A DNA stretch of 64,000 nt, taken from positions 501,001 to 565,000 of the forward strand of contig NZ_JACXXJ020000005.1 in the NCBI RefSeq assembly GCF_014926405.1, given 5' to 3'. Position numbers and translations under genes: made by a program. Origin of the DNA: Agrobacterium vitis. GTDB lineage: Bacteria; Pseudomonadota; Alphaproteobacteria; Rhizobiales; Rhizobiaceae. The notes below the pieces were generated by a model. It did no database searches, was not told the DNA's origin, and saw only the letters and a program-made list of their open reading frames with translations. Below, in pieces: positions 50,101 through 58,629 of the stretch; the first letter of the stretch is position 1, and each line of letters opens with the position of its first letter.

Positions 50101-51002
50101 ATGATATCAGCTGCGGCATTCTCAATGACCAGCTTTGCCGTTGGGGCTTCGATGGCGTGGCGGTTAACGATCCGGCGCTGGCGCTGGCCGTGCTGGAACA
50201 GGCCGAGAGCCAGAAAAGCCCGATTGAGGTGGTTGTGATCGATTGCTGCCGGCGCAGCGGCGGCGGGCTGGATCTGGTGCGCAAGATCCGCGGTGATCGA
50301 CGGTTCGATCCGCTGTCGATCATCCTGCTGGCGGCGGATGCGCCCTTCAATCTCGATAGAATGGCCGATGGGCTGAATATTCAAGCGCAGCTCACCAAGC
50401 CTGTGGGTGAAAACCTGCTGCGCAATGTTGTCATCGATGTGTTGCGCGGCACGCGGCGCGGCGCTATCTCCGGGTTGAGGGCGGAACCGGAGGCTGAGGC
50501 GCCTGTGATCTCGGACGGAGAGCAAGTGGCTCTGATGTCGTCGGGTGTGATGCAGCAGGAGCAGATCGATCTGCTGGTGCTGGATGCCGGTGAAGCGGAG
50601 CGTCATTTTTTCCATCAGGCCTTGCAGGCGCTGGGGGTTGGCCATGCCTGCGTGGATGGGGAAAGCGAGGCGCTTGCCCTCTGGCGCCAATGGCAGCCTG
50701 GCATGATGCTGATCGATCTCGTTGAGGATCGGGCGCGAGTGCTCGATATGGTCAGGCAGATCCGCGCTGAGGAAAGCCAACAGCCACAGACCGCGCCGAC
50801 CGTGCTGATCGGTCTTGCGGGCGATCTTTCCACCTATGACAAGGCGGCCTGCCATAAAGCCGGTCTTGATGATCTCGTCCTCAAGCCTGTCAGTCCCGAC
50901 CGTCTGCAGGACTGCATTGCCTATTGGTTAGGGGGCGCCGCAGCGCAGACGCAGCCACAGACCCTGGCAGAGGATCTCGGTGCGAGGCTGACGGCACTGT
51001 GA
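47136..51002 (+). CDS. Hybrid histidine kinase with multiple PAS domains and two receivers
   Basis: A 1288-residue cytoplasmic signalling protein. PAS-type domains recur over about residues 20-700. HisKA follows: [26 protein letters not shown] with the phospho-histidine near 724. The ATPase domain has G1 [11 protein letters not shown] and G2 [13 protein letters not shown], but the N-box reads [14 protein letters not shown], with Glu in place of the metal-binding Asn. Receiver 1 (about 978-1100, [12 protein letters not shown], ending LTKPVG) and receiver 2 (about 1142-1266, [18 protein letters not shown]) keep the phospho-Asp. Start GTG 47136 or ATG 47139 with AGAGAGG upstream. Possibly a phosphorelay or phosphatase; input unknown. 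Confidence 0.9.
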   Translation: [1288 protein letters not shown]

Positions 51003-51040
51003 CCGTGGGGCCGATCCGGTCGATGACAGCGTATCTGAGA

Positions 51041-51784
51041 TCACGACGGCTTCGTCTTCGTCCCGCATAGCATTTCTCGTTTGCCCGCAAAGCCCGGGCG
51101 GCGCTCCACGGTAAAGCCTGCGGCGATAAGGTTGCGGCGTACGAAACCGGCGGCGGCATAGGTGGCGAAGCGGCCACCGGGCGTTGTCAGCTGATAGAGC
51201 CGCGTCATCAGCTCCAGCGACCACATGGCGCTGTTGCGGGATGGGGCAAAACCATCGAGATACCAGGCGTCGAAGGTGTCGCTCCAGGCTTGCAGGGAGG
51301 CCAGCGCGTCGCCGCAGACCACGATCAACCGGGTCTGGGCGTCGAGATCGAGCTGGACTTGACCTTGCGGATCATCCGGCCACAGCGCCAGCAAGCCTTG
51401 CCGCTCTGCATCGATTTGCGGCCAGCGCGTCAGGGCGCGGTCGATATCGGCGCGCGCCATCGGATAAAGCTCAAAGGATATGAAGGTCAGATGCCCGCTG
51501 GGAGGGCGCGTTGCCTGCCACTGGCGCCAGGTTTCCATGGCGTTCAGCCCGGTGCCGAAACCCAGCTCGCCGATGCGGAAAGAAGACGCGCCGATCCAGC
51601 GCTGCGGCAATTCATTGCCTTCGAGGAAAACATGGCCGCATTCCAGGCGGCCATCGGTCTGGCAGTAAAAATGGTCGCCAAAGGCGGTGGAATAGGGCAT
51701 ATCGCCGTCCTGCCAGCTGAGAGGCTGGGTGTCCGCCATTTCGGCGTCAGGCATCGGATCGGGATTGGAAGTGGAGTGTGTCAT
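51041..51784 (-). CDS. mnmD: tRNA 5-methylaminomethyl-2-thiouridine methyltransferase MnmD
   Basis: A 247-residue SAM methyltransferase equivalent to the methyltransferase half of E. coli MnmC (DUF752). Seen: YSTAFGDHFYCQTDGRLECGHVFLEGN, the SAM loop IGELGFGTGLNAMETWRQW and DAWYLDGFAPSRNSAMWSLELM. It turns nm5s2U34 into mnm5s2U34 in tRNA. The start is uncertain (ATG at 51784, 51754 or 51739). The FAD-oxidase gene is divergent with a 2-bp overlap of start codons, so the two functions fused in E. coli are here separate. Confidence 0.88.
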   Translation of the reverse strand: MTHSTSNPDPMPDAEMADTQPLSWQDGDMPYSTAFGDHFYCQTDGRLECGHVFLEGNELPQRWIGASSFRIGELGFGTGLNAMETWRQWQATRPPSGHLTFISFELYPMARADIDRALTRWPQIDAERQGLLALWPDDPQGQVQLDLDAQTRLIVVCGDALASLQAWSDTFDAWYLDGFAPSRNSAMWSLELMTRLYQLTTPGGRFATYAAAGFVRRNLIAAGFTVERRPGFAGKREMLCGTKTKPS

Positions 51785-53036
51785 GAAGACAGGCGATAGG
51801 ACGGCTTCGGTCTCCGGTCAACACTTGTCCCTCAAAGGCGCGTCCCATAGCCTCGCGGCAGATCTGCTGGTGGTCGGCGGCGGCATCATGGGCCTGTGGG
51901 CGGCGCGTTTTGCGGTTCTGGCCGGGCTGGATGTGGTTCTTGTCGATGGCGGTCGGGTGGCGAATGGTGCCAGTGGCGGGCTGCTGGGCGCGCTCATGCC
52001 CTATATGCCGGACAAATGGGATCGCAAGAAGCAGTTTCAGTTCGATGCGCTGCTAGCGCTGGAGACGGAAGCAGCGCAGCTTGAGGCAGAGACCGGCATT
52101 GCTGTGGGCTATCGGCGGTCCGGGCGGCTGATGCCCTTGCCCAAGCCACATCTGCGGGTGATTGCCCAGCGGCACGAAAAAGACGCCGAAACCGCCTGGA
52201 AAACTGGCGACCGGCAATTTGCCTGGAAGGTTATTGACCACTCCCCGGCTGGCGATGGCTGGCCGGATATGGCTGTCACGCAAGCCGGTCTGGTGCATGA
52301 CACGCTGGCAGCGCGGGTGTCGCCGCGCGGCTTGACGGCGGCGCTGAAGGCGGCCCTTGTCGCATCGCCGCGCTGCCGGATCATTGAGGGTTCGGCGGTC
52401 AGGGCGATCGATCCGGCCCGGCAATGGGCGGAATTGGCGGATGCAAGCCAGATTGCCTTCGGCCATGTGATCGTTGCAGCCGGCGTGGGGAGTTTTCCAC
52501 TGCTTGACGGGTTTAGCCCGACCGGTGTGCTGCCGCTCGGCATGGCGGTCAAGGGGCAGGCGGCATTGCTGAAGGCCGATGTCGATCCGGCCCTGCCGCT
52601 GGTCTATCTGGACGGTATCTATGCCGTGCCGCATGAAGGTGGGCATGTGGCGATTGGCAGCACCAGCGAAAATCGCTGGGATGTACCCTTGACCACCGAC
52701 GACCAGCTGGAAACCCTGATTGCCAAGGCCCGCCGATTGGTGCCGATGCTGGGGGATGCCCCGGTGGTGGAGCGCTGGGCCGGACTGCGGCCCAAGTCGA
52801 TAGACCGCGATCCCATGGTGGGGCCACATCCCGATCATCCCAGGTTGATTGCGCTGACCGGCGGCTTCAAGATCAGCTTCGGGCTGGCGCATAGCCTGGC
52901 GCAGCAGGCATTACGGCCGATTTTTGGTGGAGAGCTTGATATGCCTGATGGTTTTACGCTTGCCCATCATCTGCTGATCGCCTCCCGTATTGCTGATAAA
53001 GCCGTGGAACCGCCGTTGGAAAACCCGGTCGGTTGA
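51783..53036 (+). CDS. DAO-family FAD oxidoreductase, possible MnmC oxidase half
   Basis: A 417-residue protein of the D-amino-acid/glycine-oxidase type. FAD fingerprint ADLLVVGGGIMGLWAARFAVLAGLDVVLVDGG, GGLLGALMPYMPDKW, ALPLGMAVKGQAAL, YLDGIYAVPHEGGHVAIGSTSE and ERWAGLRPKSIDRDPMVGP with LTGGFKISFGLAHSL. E. coli MnmC(o) belongs to this family and removes a carboxymethyl group from cmnm5s2U34. The gene starts within the divergent mnmD start codon, so a link is likely. The C-terminus is more like ThiO/glycine oxidase, so an unrelated substrate remains possible. GGAG precedes the ATG at 51783. Confidence 0.8.
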   Translation: MKTGDRTASVSGQHLSLKGASHSLAADLLVVGGGIMGLWAARFAVLAGLDVVLVDGGRVANGASGGLLGALMPYMPDKWDRKKQFQFDALLALETEAAQLEAETGIAVGYRRSGRLMPLPKPHLRVIAQRHEKDAETAWKTGDRQFAWKVIDHSPAGDGWPDMAVTQAGLVHDTLAARVSPRGLTAALKAALVASPRCRIIEGSAVRAIDPARQWAELADASQIAFGHVIVAAGVGSFPLLDGFSPTGVLPLGMAVKGQAALLKADVDPALPLVYLDGIYAVPHEGGHVAIGSTSENRWDVPLTTDDQLETLIAKARRLVPMLGDAPVVERWAGLRPKSIDRDPMVGPHPDHPRLIALTGGFKISFGLAHSLAQQALRPIFGGELDMPDGFTLAHHLLIASRIADKAVEPPLENPVG

Positions 53037-53437
53037 TAAACCGGCCTTGATGTTCCCTTTAAAAATATTTCAAACGTCGAGCCTTGCGTAATCCGAGGTC
53101 GCTTCTCATCACCCTCCTGTGATCTCGCGTAAAAAGTGAACCTGATGCTCGGTCACTTTCGTCATAGTGTCATGCAAATCCCCTATCTGACTGCGCATGC
53201 GGGCTGTCGGTCATGGTCGATTCGATTGTTTTGCATGACAGCGCCATGCGTTTGGCAGAATGCAGGCCAGGCGTTGTACCGATTTGAATGCGTTGCATAA
53301 ATCTACAAATCCATCGGGTTTAAGGATGCGTGTGACAGGATCAGTTTGGTCGAGCATGCCGTAATGCAGTCATTATAAGATTTGCAGCGTTCCTGGCGCG
53401 TCTTTGCAGACGCTCGTCGCTGCCGGAGGTCACCCGC
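53037..53437. other. Gene-free region with a spaced inverted repeat
   Basis: About 400 bp. TGTCATGCAAA at 53169-53179 and TTTGCATGACA at 53230-53240 form an exact 11-bp inverted pair, 50 bp apart. Such spaced operators could bind a repressor that loops DNA upstream of the DUF1045 gene. CCGGAGG precedes that gene. Confidence 0.4.
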
Positions 53438-54145
53438 ATGCGATATTCAATTTGCTATACACCCTCTGCGCGTGACCCGCTGTCGCTTGCAGCCGCCAGC
53501 TGGCTGGGACGCAATGTCTATTCCGATGAGCCGGTCGAACATCCGGGGCTGGCAGGGCTTGGCCTGCACGAGATTGCCTTTCATACGGCCTTGCCGCGTC
53601 GAAATGGGTTCCATGGCTGCCTGAAAGCGCCATTTGCCCTACATCCTGAGGTCAGTGAAGCCCAGTTGTTGCGTGAGTTGATGCATTTTGCTGGCATTGT
53701 TGAGCCTTTCACGCTGCCGGGGCTGGAAGTGGCGAAGCTCGGTGATTTTTGCGGTCTGACTTTGACACATCCGTCCAACCAGTTAGACCGGGTGGCGGCG
53801 CTGGTGGTACAGAATTTCGACCGGTTCCGCGCGCCGCTCAGCGATGCCGAAATTGAGCGCATGGCGCCCGAACGTCTCAGCGCGCCGCAATTTGCCAATC
53901 TTTACCGCTGGGGCGATCCGCATGTGCTGGACGAATACCGTTTCTACATGCCCTTGACCGGGCCTTTGCCGCTCAGCCACCGCGATCGCCTGCATCAGGC
54001 GGCGACTCACTATTTCGCGCCGCTGCTGCAAAACCCTGTCGTGTTTGCCAATCTGGCGCTGTTTATCGAGCGTGAGCCGGGTGCGCCACTGGTGGTGCAT
54101 TCACTGCATCCGATGGGGCGGGTCTCGGCGCGCAAGATCGCCTGA
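53438..54145 (+). CDS. DUF1045 family protein (2H-phosphoesterase-like)
   Basis: A 235-residue cytoplasmic protein: RYSICYTPSARDPLSLAAASWLGRNVY at the start, the NGFHGCLKAPFAL segment near residue 58 and ELMHFAGIVEPFTLPGLEVAKLGDFCGLT after it. Members are often named phosphonate metabolism proteins and have a 2H-phosphodiesterase fold. The first HxT-type motif is FHGC here, so the usual threonine is lost, and the second motif region (PVVFANLALFIER) has no histidine, so activity is doubtful. No phn genes lie near. CGGAGG precedes the ATG. The next gene follows after 81 bp. Confidence 0.85.
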   Translation: MRYSICYTPSARDPLSLAAASWLGRNVYSDEPVEHPGLAGLGLHEIAFHTALPRRNGFHGCLKAPFALHPEVSEAQLLRELMHFAGIVEPFTLPGLEVAKLGDFCGLTLTHPSNQLDRVAALVVQNFDRFRAPLSDAEIERMAPERLSAPQFANLYRWGDPHVLDEYRFYMPLTGPLPLSHRDRLHQAATHYFAPLLQNPVVFANLALFIEREPGAPLVVHSLHPMGRVSARKIA

Positions 54146-54226
54146 TCTCACGATGCTGTATGCCCTCTCGACAAAAAGGGCAGGGTTGCTTACCGTTTCT
54201 TGTCACAAGACGAGAAGGTAGCAGCT

Positions 54227-55147
54227 ATGAAGACTGAAACTTACCCCCGCGATCTCATCGGCTATGGTCGCCGTACCCCCGATCCACGCTGGCCGGGAGA
54301 GGCGCGTGTGGCGGTGCAGTTCGTCATCAATTATGAGGAAGGTGGGGAGAGTTGTATTCTCGACGGTGACCCGGCCTCCGAAAATCTGCTGTCGGAAATC
54401 GTTGGTGCGGCGGCATGGCCCGGCCAGCGCAACCTGAACATGGAATCCATCTATGAATATGGGTCGCGTGCTGGCTTCTGGCGTCTGCACCGGATGTTTA
54501 CGGCCCTCAATATACCGGTGACGGTGTATGGCGTCACGCTGGCCATGGCCCGCAACCCGGACGCGGTAGTGGCGATGAAGGAGGCGGGCTGGGAAATCGC
54601 CAGCCATGGTTATCGCTGGCTGGAATATAAGGATTTCCCTGAGGAGATTGAACGCCAGCACATTCTGGAAGCGGTGCGCCTGCATACGGAGGTGGCGGGG
54701 GAGCGCCCCTATGGCATGTATCAGGGCAAGCCTTCCGACAACACGCTGCGGCTGGTGATGGAGGAGGGCGGTTTTCTCTATTCCTCCGACAATTACTCCG
54801 ATGACCTGCCTTTCTGGGTGCCGGATCTGAATGGCAAACCGTTTCTGATCATTCCCTATACGCTGGAAACCAATGACATGCGGTTTGCCACGCCGCAGGG
54901 CTTCAACTCTGGCGACCAGTTTTTCACCTATCTGAAGGATGCCTTCGATACGCTCTATCAGGAAGGCGCAGAGGGCGCGCCGAAAATGATGTCCGTCGGC
55001 CTGCATTGCCGGCTGGTTGGCCGTCCTGGCCGGGCGGCGGCGCTGAAGCGTTTTCTGGATTACGTCCTGTCCCATGACAAGGTCTGGACGCCGACCCGCC
55101 TTGATATTGCCAAGCACTGGCACGCCCACCACAAGCCTGAATGGTAG
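54227..55147 (+). CDS. puuE: Allantoinase PuuE (polysaccharide-deacetylase fold)
   Basis: A 306-residue metal-independent-type allantoinase. Seen: RDLIGYGRRTPDPRWPGEARVAVQFVINYEEGGES, NMESIYEYGSRAGFWRLHRMF, EIASHGYRWLEY, RPYGMYQGKPSDNTLRL, YSSDNYSDDLPFW and MMSVGLHCRLVGRPGRAAALKRF. It opens allantoin to allantoate in purine breakdown. The ATG at 54227 (AAGGT upstream) gives the family start; a TTG at 54200 is possible. The next purine gene, uraD, is 4.8 kb away, and no uraH is present in the window. Confidence 0.93.
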   Translation: MKTETYPRDLIGYGRRTPDPRWPGEARVAVQFVINYEEGGESCILDGDPASENLLSEIVGAAAWPGQRNLNMESIYEYGSRAGFWRLHRMFTALNIPVTVYGVTLAMARNPDAVVAMKEAGWEIASHGYRWLEYKDFPEEIERQHILEAVRLHTEVAGERPYGMYQGKPSDNTLRLVMEEGGFLYSSDNYSDDLPFWVPDLNGKPFLIIPYTLETNDMRFATPQGFNSGDQFFTYLKDAFDTLYQEGAEGAPKMMSVGLHCRLVGRPGRAAALKRFLDYVLSHDKVWTPTRLDIAKHWHAHHKPEW

Positions 55148-55252
55148 CAGGGACAATAACAGAACAAGTTATGGAGGATGCCCATGCATCCTCGACTTGA
55201 ATGCCCCACATGCATCAAAGGCCCAAGATATTCAAAATGAGTCGCGACAGCC

Positions 55253-57133
55253 TCAGGCCGCCGCGGCTGACAAATTCTCATCAAAAGAGACGACTTTATT
55301 GCGACCGGAGTTTTTGGCCGTGTAGAGGCATTTATCGGCTTTCACAAACAGAGCTTCATCTGTTTCATCATGCGCAGGTGATTGTTCTGCCACGCCGATG
55401 CTGACGGTCACATACCCCCAGGGCAGGTTTTTCTGGTGGATTATCTCCAGGGCGGCGATCCGTTGGCGGATCTCCTCGCCCACTTTGTGTGCCTGGCTCG
55501 CGGTTTTTCCCGGCAGCAGGATGACGATTTCCTCTCCACCGTAGCGCGCGGCAAGATCCGTTTCGGGACGGATTGCAGCGGCGATTTCGGTCGAAATTTT
55601 CCGCAGGCAATTATCACCCGGCAGATGACCATAGGTATCGTTGAACAGCTTGAATTTATCGACATCAACGACAAGCAGTGACAGTGGAGTGCCCACCATC
55701 CGTGCCTCGGCGGAAAGACTTTTCAGCTGCCTGTTGAAGTGACGTTTGTTGGAAAGCTGCGTCAATTCATCCGTGTTGGCAAGCCGATCCAGCTCTTCCT
55801 GCAAAAGCCTTTGACTTGTAACGTCCCTGGTTACGGCAACCATGCCGCTGCTGATATCGAAGCTGCGAACCCGGGTTATCACGGTTTCCAGCCAGGCGAT
55901 CTCACCGGTTTTTTTAATCCTCGGGAACACAAGCCGTTCGATTGATGAACCGGCGGCAATGTTGGCGAGCGCCTCTGACCAGTATTGCCGGGCCTCGGCA
56001 TCGTATTCGTCCAACACGCTGCGTCCGACAATCGTATCGGCCTCCACGCCGAGAACAGATTTGGCGGCTGCGGAAACATATTCGCGGATACCGTTGTCAT
56101 CCAGTTTTTCGATCAAGTCGGATGAGGCATTGGCAATCAGGCGAAACTCCGCTTCCCGTGCGGCAATAATCATCTCGTCGCGGCGCTTCAATGCCCATTG
56201 CCGTCTCAAGCGGATGCCCAACGCGCATGCGACCATCAATGCGACGATAAAACAGATCCATCGGGGTTTGCTGATGTCTATCCAATACCAAAGAATAGCT
56301 TTTTTGGAGACAGCGACAAGTACGGTGATCTGTGTATTGCTGCTTTTATAATAGCCAGAGGTTCTCAATATGCCGTCAAATCGCGATGTATATTGAAAAT
56401 TTCCAATGTTGCTTGTCGAAATAGCGTTTCGGTACAAAGCTGAATCGGCAATGCTGGTGCCCATGGCCGTCGCATCCAGGGGCGCACGGACCAGAACCCG
56501 CCCGGCGCCATCCATCATCGCGAAGGCACCGTTGTCCAGCATGTTGAAACTCCGGAAAAACCGGATGAAGCTTTCGACATCAATGGTCGCCACCATGATG
56601 CCGGCAAATTGCCCCCGATCATCGTTCATCCGCTGGGACAGGGTAATGAACCAGTCTTTGACCGACGGACTTTGATAGGGTCCATCGACAAATGGTTGCA
56701 ACTCCGTGGATGTTTGATGGATCTTGAAATAGCTGCGGCTGGAAAGATCGAGACCCGATGAAAACGGATCGGAGGTCGACTCAATCAGCCGACCATCCGG
56801 GCCGATATAGGCCAAACTGCGCAAATAGGGTGACGTCTTGATAAGCTCACGCATCCTGCGAACCAGGTCCAGGCTCTGCAAAACGCTTTTGCTGTTGTTT
56901 TCCTGCACTTCGAAGACCAGCCCAGCCAGAGGTTGCTTGGCCACTTCGATCACATCGTCCGTATGCTGGGCAATCGCTCTTGCCGTTTGCGCGAGATAAG
57001 AATTCATCCGCGACACCTGGGCCGTCCAGTTTGCAACCTCGGACCAGATCGTCAATGCCAGAAATATTGCAAGTCCACCCGCGATAACCAGATGTTGGGC
57101 GGGATTTTTCGATGCGATATGCATGACATTCAT
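55253..57133 (-). CDS. Membrane diguanylate cyclase (sensor-PAS-GGDEF)
   Basis: A 626-residue protein: membrane segment about 15-35, a periplasmic dCache-like sensor (SLAYIGPDGRLIESTSDPF, GRDGQFAGIMVATIDVESFI-like text near 180), a second membrane segment near 285-305, a PAS domain and a GGDEF domain. The cyclase motif is RYGGEEIVILL (GGEEI near residue 532, with Ile replacing Phe), preceded by PETD, so the usual RxxD inhibitory site is lost. It makes c-di-GMP in response to a periplasmic ligand. No EAL domain. Confidence 0.9.
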   Translation of the reverse strand: MNVMHIASKNPAQHLVIAGGLAIFLALTIWSEVANWTAQVSRMNSYLAQTARAIAQHTDDVIEVAKQPLAGLVFEVQENNSKSVLQSLDLVRRMRELIKTSPYLRSLAYIGPDGRLIESTSDPFSSGLDLSSRSYFKIHQTSTELQPFVDGPYQSPSVKDWFITLSQRMNDDRGQFAGIMVATIDVESFIRFFRSFNMLDNGAFAMMDGAGRVLVRAPLDATAMGTSIADSALYRNAISTSNIGNFQYTSRFDGILRTSGYYKSSNTQITVLVAVSKKAILWYWIDISKPRWICFIVALMVACALGIRLRRQWALKRRDEMIIAAREAEFRLIANASSDLIEKLDDNGIREYVSAAAKSVLGVEADTIVGRSVLDEYDAEARQYWSEALANIAAGSSIERLVFPRIKKTGEIAWLETVITRVRSFDISSGMVAVTRDVTSQRLLQEELDRLANTDELTQLSNKRHFNRQLKSLSAEARMVGTPLSLLVVDVDKFKLFNDTYGHLPGDNCLRKISTEIAAAIRPETDLAARYGGEEIVILLPGKTASQAHKVGEEIRQRIAALEIIHQKNLPWGYVTVSIGVAEQSPAHDETDEALFVKADKCLYTAKNSGRNKVVSFDENLSAAAA

Positions 57134-57723
57134 GGTCTGGTTTTCTCTTGCAGTAGATCAATATTATATTAAGAGAGCAATTATTAAAAAAATATTTCGT
57201 ATTCTTTCAAACGTATAAAATGATAAAAATTAGAAATTTACACTTGGAAAAGCATTTGAAAGCAAAAAATGTTAAAACAAGTGCAAGCAATTCCTGCCGG
57301 GAGAACCGTCCTGCGCTTATGGCCTCATACATTTTGTAAGCCCCAGAAGACGCTTTTAATCTATTGAAAATAATAGATAATTTTCTCCTTAAACCGCAAT
57401 TGGGTCCGGAAATTACCCGGTATTCTGCATCTGGCCGCGATCATAGCTTTCAAGTTTTGGATTTGATCCGCAATCCTTCCTTCTTCATTCAAGATATAAT
57501 CTGTAAGAGATCGCCGCTTTCCCTGTGGTTATGTTCGAACTCAACTTGTACATCGAATAGATGTGTCTGCATCCAACGGTAGGATCTGTACTATTTTACC
57601 CGCCTATAGCGAGCCAAACAATTTCAATTTCTTTTAATGACTGGTGAACAATTTTTCCGGCCGCACGTTTCACTGCCGGAACACCAACAACGGTCTTCCT
57701 TAATCAAGAGAAGGACGAAAACT
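57134..57723. other. AT-rich gene-free region
   Basis: About 590 bp between the cyclase gene and csbD-like gene, rich in A/T at 57170-57270 and 57360-57480. No credible frame, repeat or RNA seen. AGAAGGA precedes the csbD ATG. Confidence 0.45.
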
Positions 57724-57891
57724 ATGGACAAGAATCGCATCGAAGGTGCCGCCAAGGAAGCCAAGGGCAGCGTCAAGGAAGCCGTCGGCAAGGTAACGGG
57801 CAGCAAGAAGCTCGAAGCCGAAGGCAAGATGGACAAGGCCGCTGGCAAGATTCAGTCCACCGTTGGCAAGGCCAAGGATGCCTTCAAGTAA
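57724..57891 (+). CDS. CsbD-family stress protein
   Basis: A 55-residue Lys/Gly/Ala-rich protein: MDKNRIEGAAKEAKGSVKE then AVGKVTGSKKLEAEGKMDKA and AGKIQSTVGKAKDAFK. It is a full-length CsbD-like protein, induced in the general stress response in many bacteria (alphaproteobacterial members usually under EcfG). Molecular role unknown. Downstream two small hairpins lie at 57968-57992 and 58009-58028. Confidence 0.92.
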   Translation: MDKNRIEGAAKEAKGSVKEAVGKVTGSKKLEAEGKMDKAAGKIQSTVGKAKDAFK

Positions 57892-57967
57892 ACGAATTAT
57901 CATGCTCGAAGTCTCACGGGTTTGAAGATGTGCAGCATCATCGCCCGCTGGCGTTGTACGATAATAA

Positions 57968-58028
57968 CGGTAGCCACGCCGCGTGGCTGCCGGTGAAACA
58001 CATTCGGTCAAGGTGGATTACCACCTTG
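57968..58028. repeat. Two adjacent hairpins before the DUF992 gene
   Basis: CGGTAGCCACG with its near-complement (57968-57992) and CAAGGTGG-ATTA-CCACCTTG (58009-58028). They fall between csbD and DUF992 and have no U-run. They may shape the 5' leader of the DUF992 mRNA. Confidence 0.45.
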
Positions 58029-58074
58029 CGAAAGGGGACCGGAAACGGTCCGCAACAGCGGAAAGGAACGTTCG

Positions 58075-58599
58075 ATGAGAACAGTTTTTGCTCTGGTCGC
58101 GGTGGCGGCGATGGGGGCGGCTTCGGTCGCCAATGCAGCAAATACCCATCACAATAGCACGCGTCACCCTGCCTCCCAGATGACGGCGACCCAGCCGAAG
58201 GAGCGTTTGGGCACCTTGTCCTGCGAGGTTGCAGGCGGCATCGGCATGTTGATCGGCTCGAGCCGAACAGTGACCTGCGATTTCCAGCAGCGTTCTGGCA
58301 AAGTCGAGCGCTACAGCGGCTCTATCGGCAAGCTGGGCCTGGATGTTGGTATTACCGGCAAGAGCTACATCCGCTGGATCGTCTATAACATCAATCCAAC
58401 CACCACACGCCAGGGCGCGCTGGCGGGCACCTATGTCGGCGCATCGGCGAGAGCCTCGGTGGGCATCGGCCTTGGCGCCAACGCCTTGGTTGGCGGCAGC
58501 AACAAGAATTTTGGCTTGCAGCCGCTCAGCGCGGAGGCCGGAACGGGTCTGAACGTCGCAGCCGGGATTTCACGCCTGCAACTGAAGCCTGCGCGTTGA
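58075..58599 (+). CDS. DUF992 exported protein
   Basis: A 174-residue periplasmic protein with a Sec leader (LVAVAAMGAASVANA, cut near residue 21). The DUF992 core runs RLGTLSCEVAGGIGMLIGSSRTVTCDFQQ, ERYSGSIGKLGLDVGITG, IRWIVYNINP, and a glycine-rich LAGTYVGASARASVGIGLGANALVGG. Two cysteines in the core could form a disulfide. It is common in rhizobia, function unknown. A good terminator follows at 58630. Confidence 0.88.
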   Translation: MRTVFALVAVAAMGAASVANAANTHHNSTRHPASQMTATQPKERLGTLSCEVAGGIGMLIGSSRTVTCDFQQRSGKVERYSGSIGKLGLDVGITGKSYIRWIVYNINPTTTRQGALAGTYVGASARASVGIGLGANALVGGSNKNFGLQPLSAEAGTGLNVAAGISRLQLKPAR

Positions 58600-58629
58600 T
58601 CTGATATTCATTTTATGTGAGGTTTTGTG

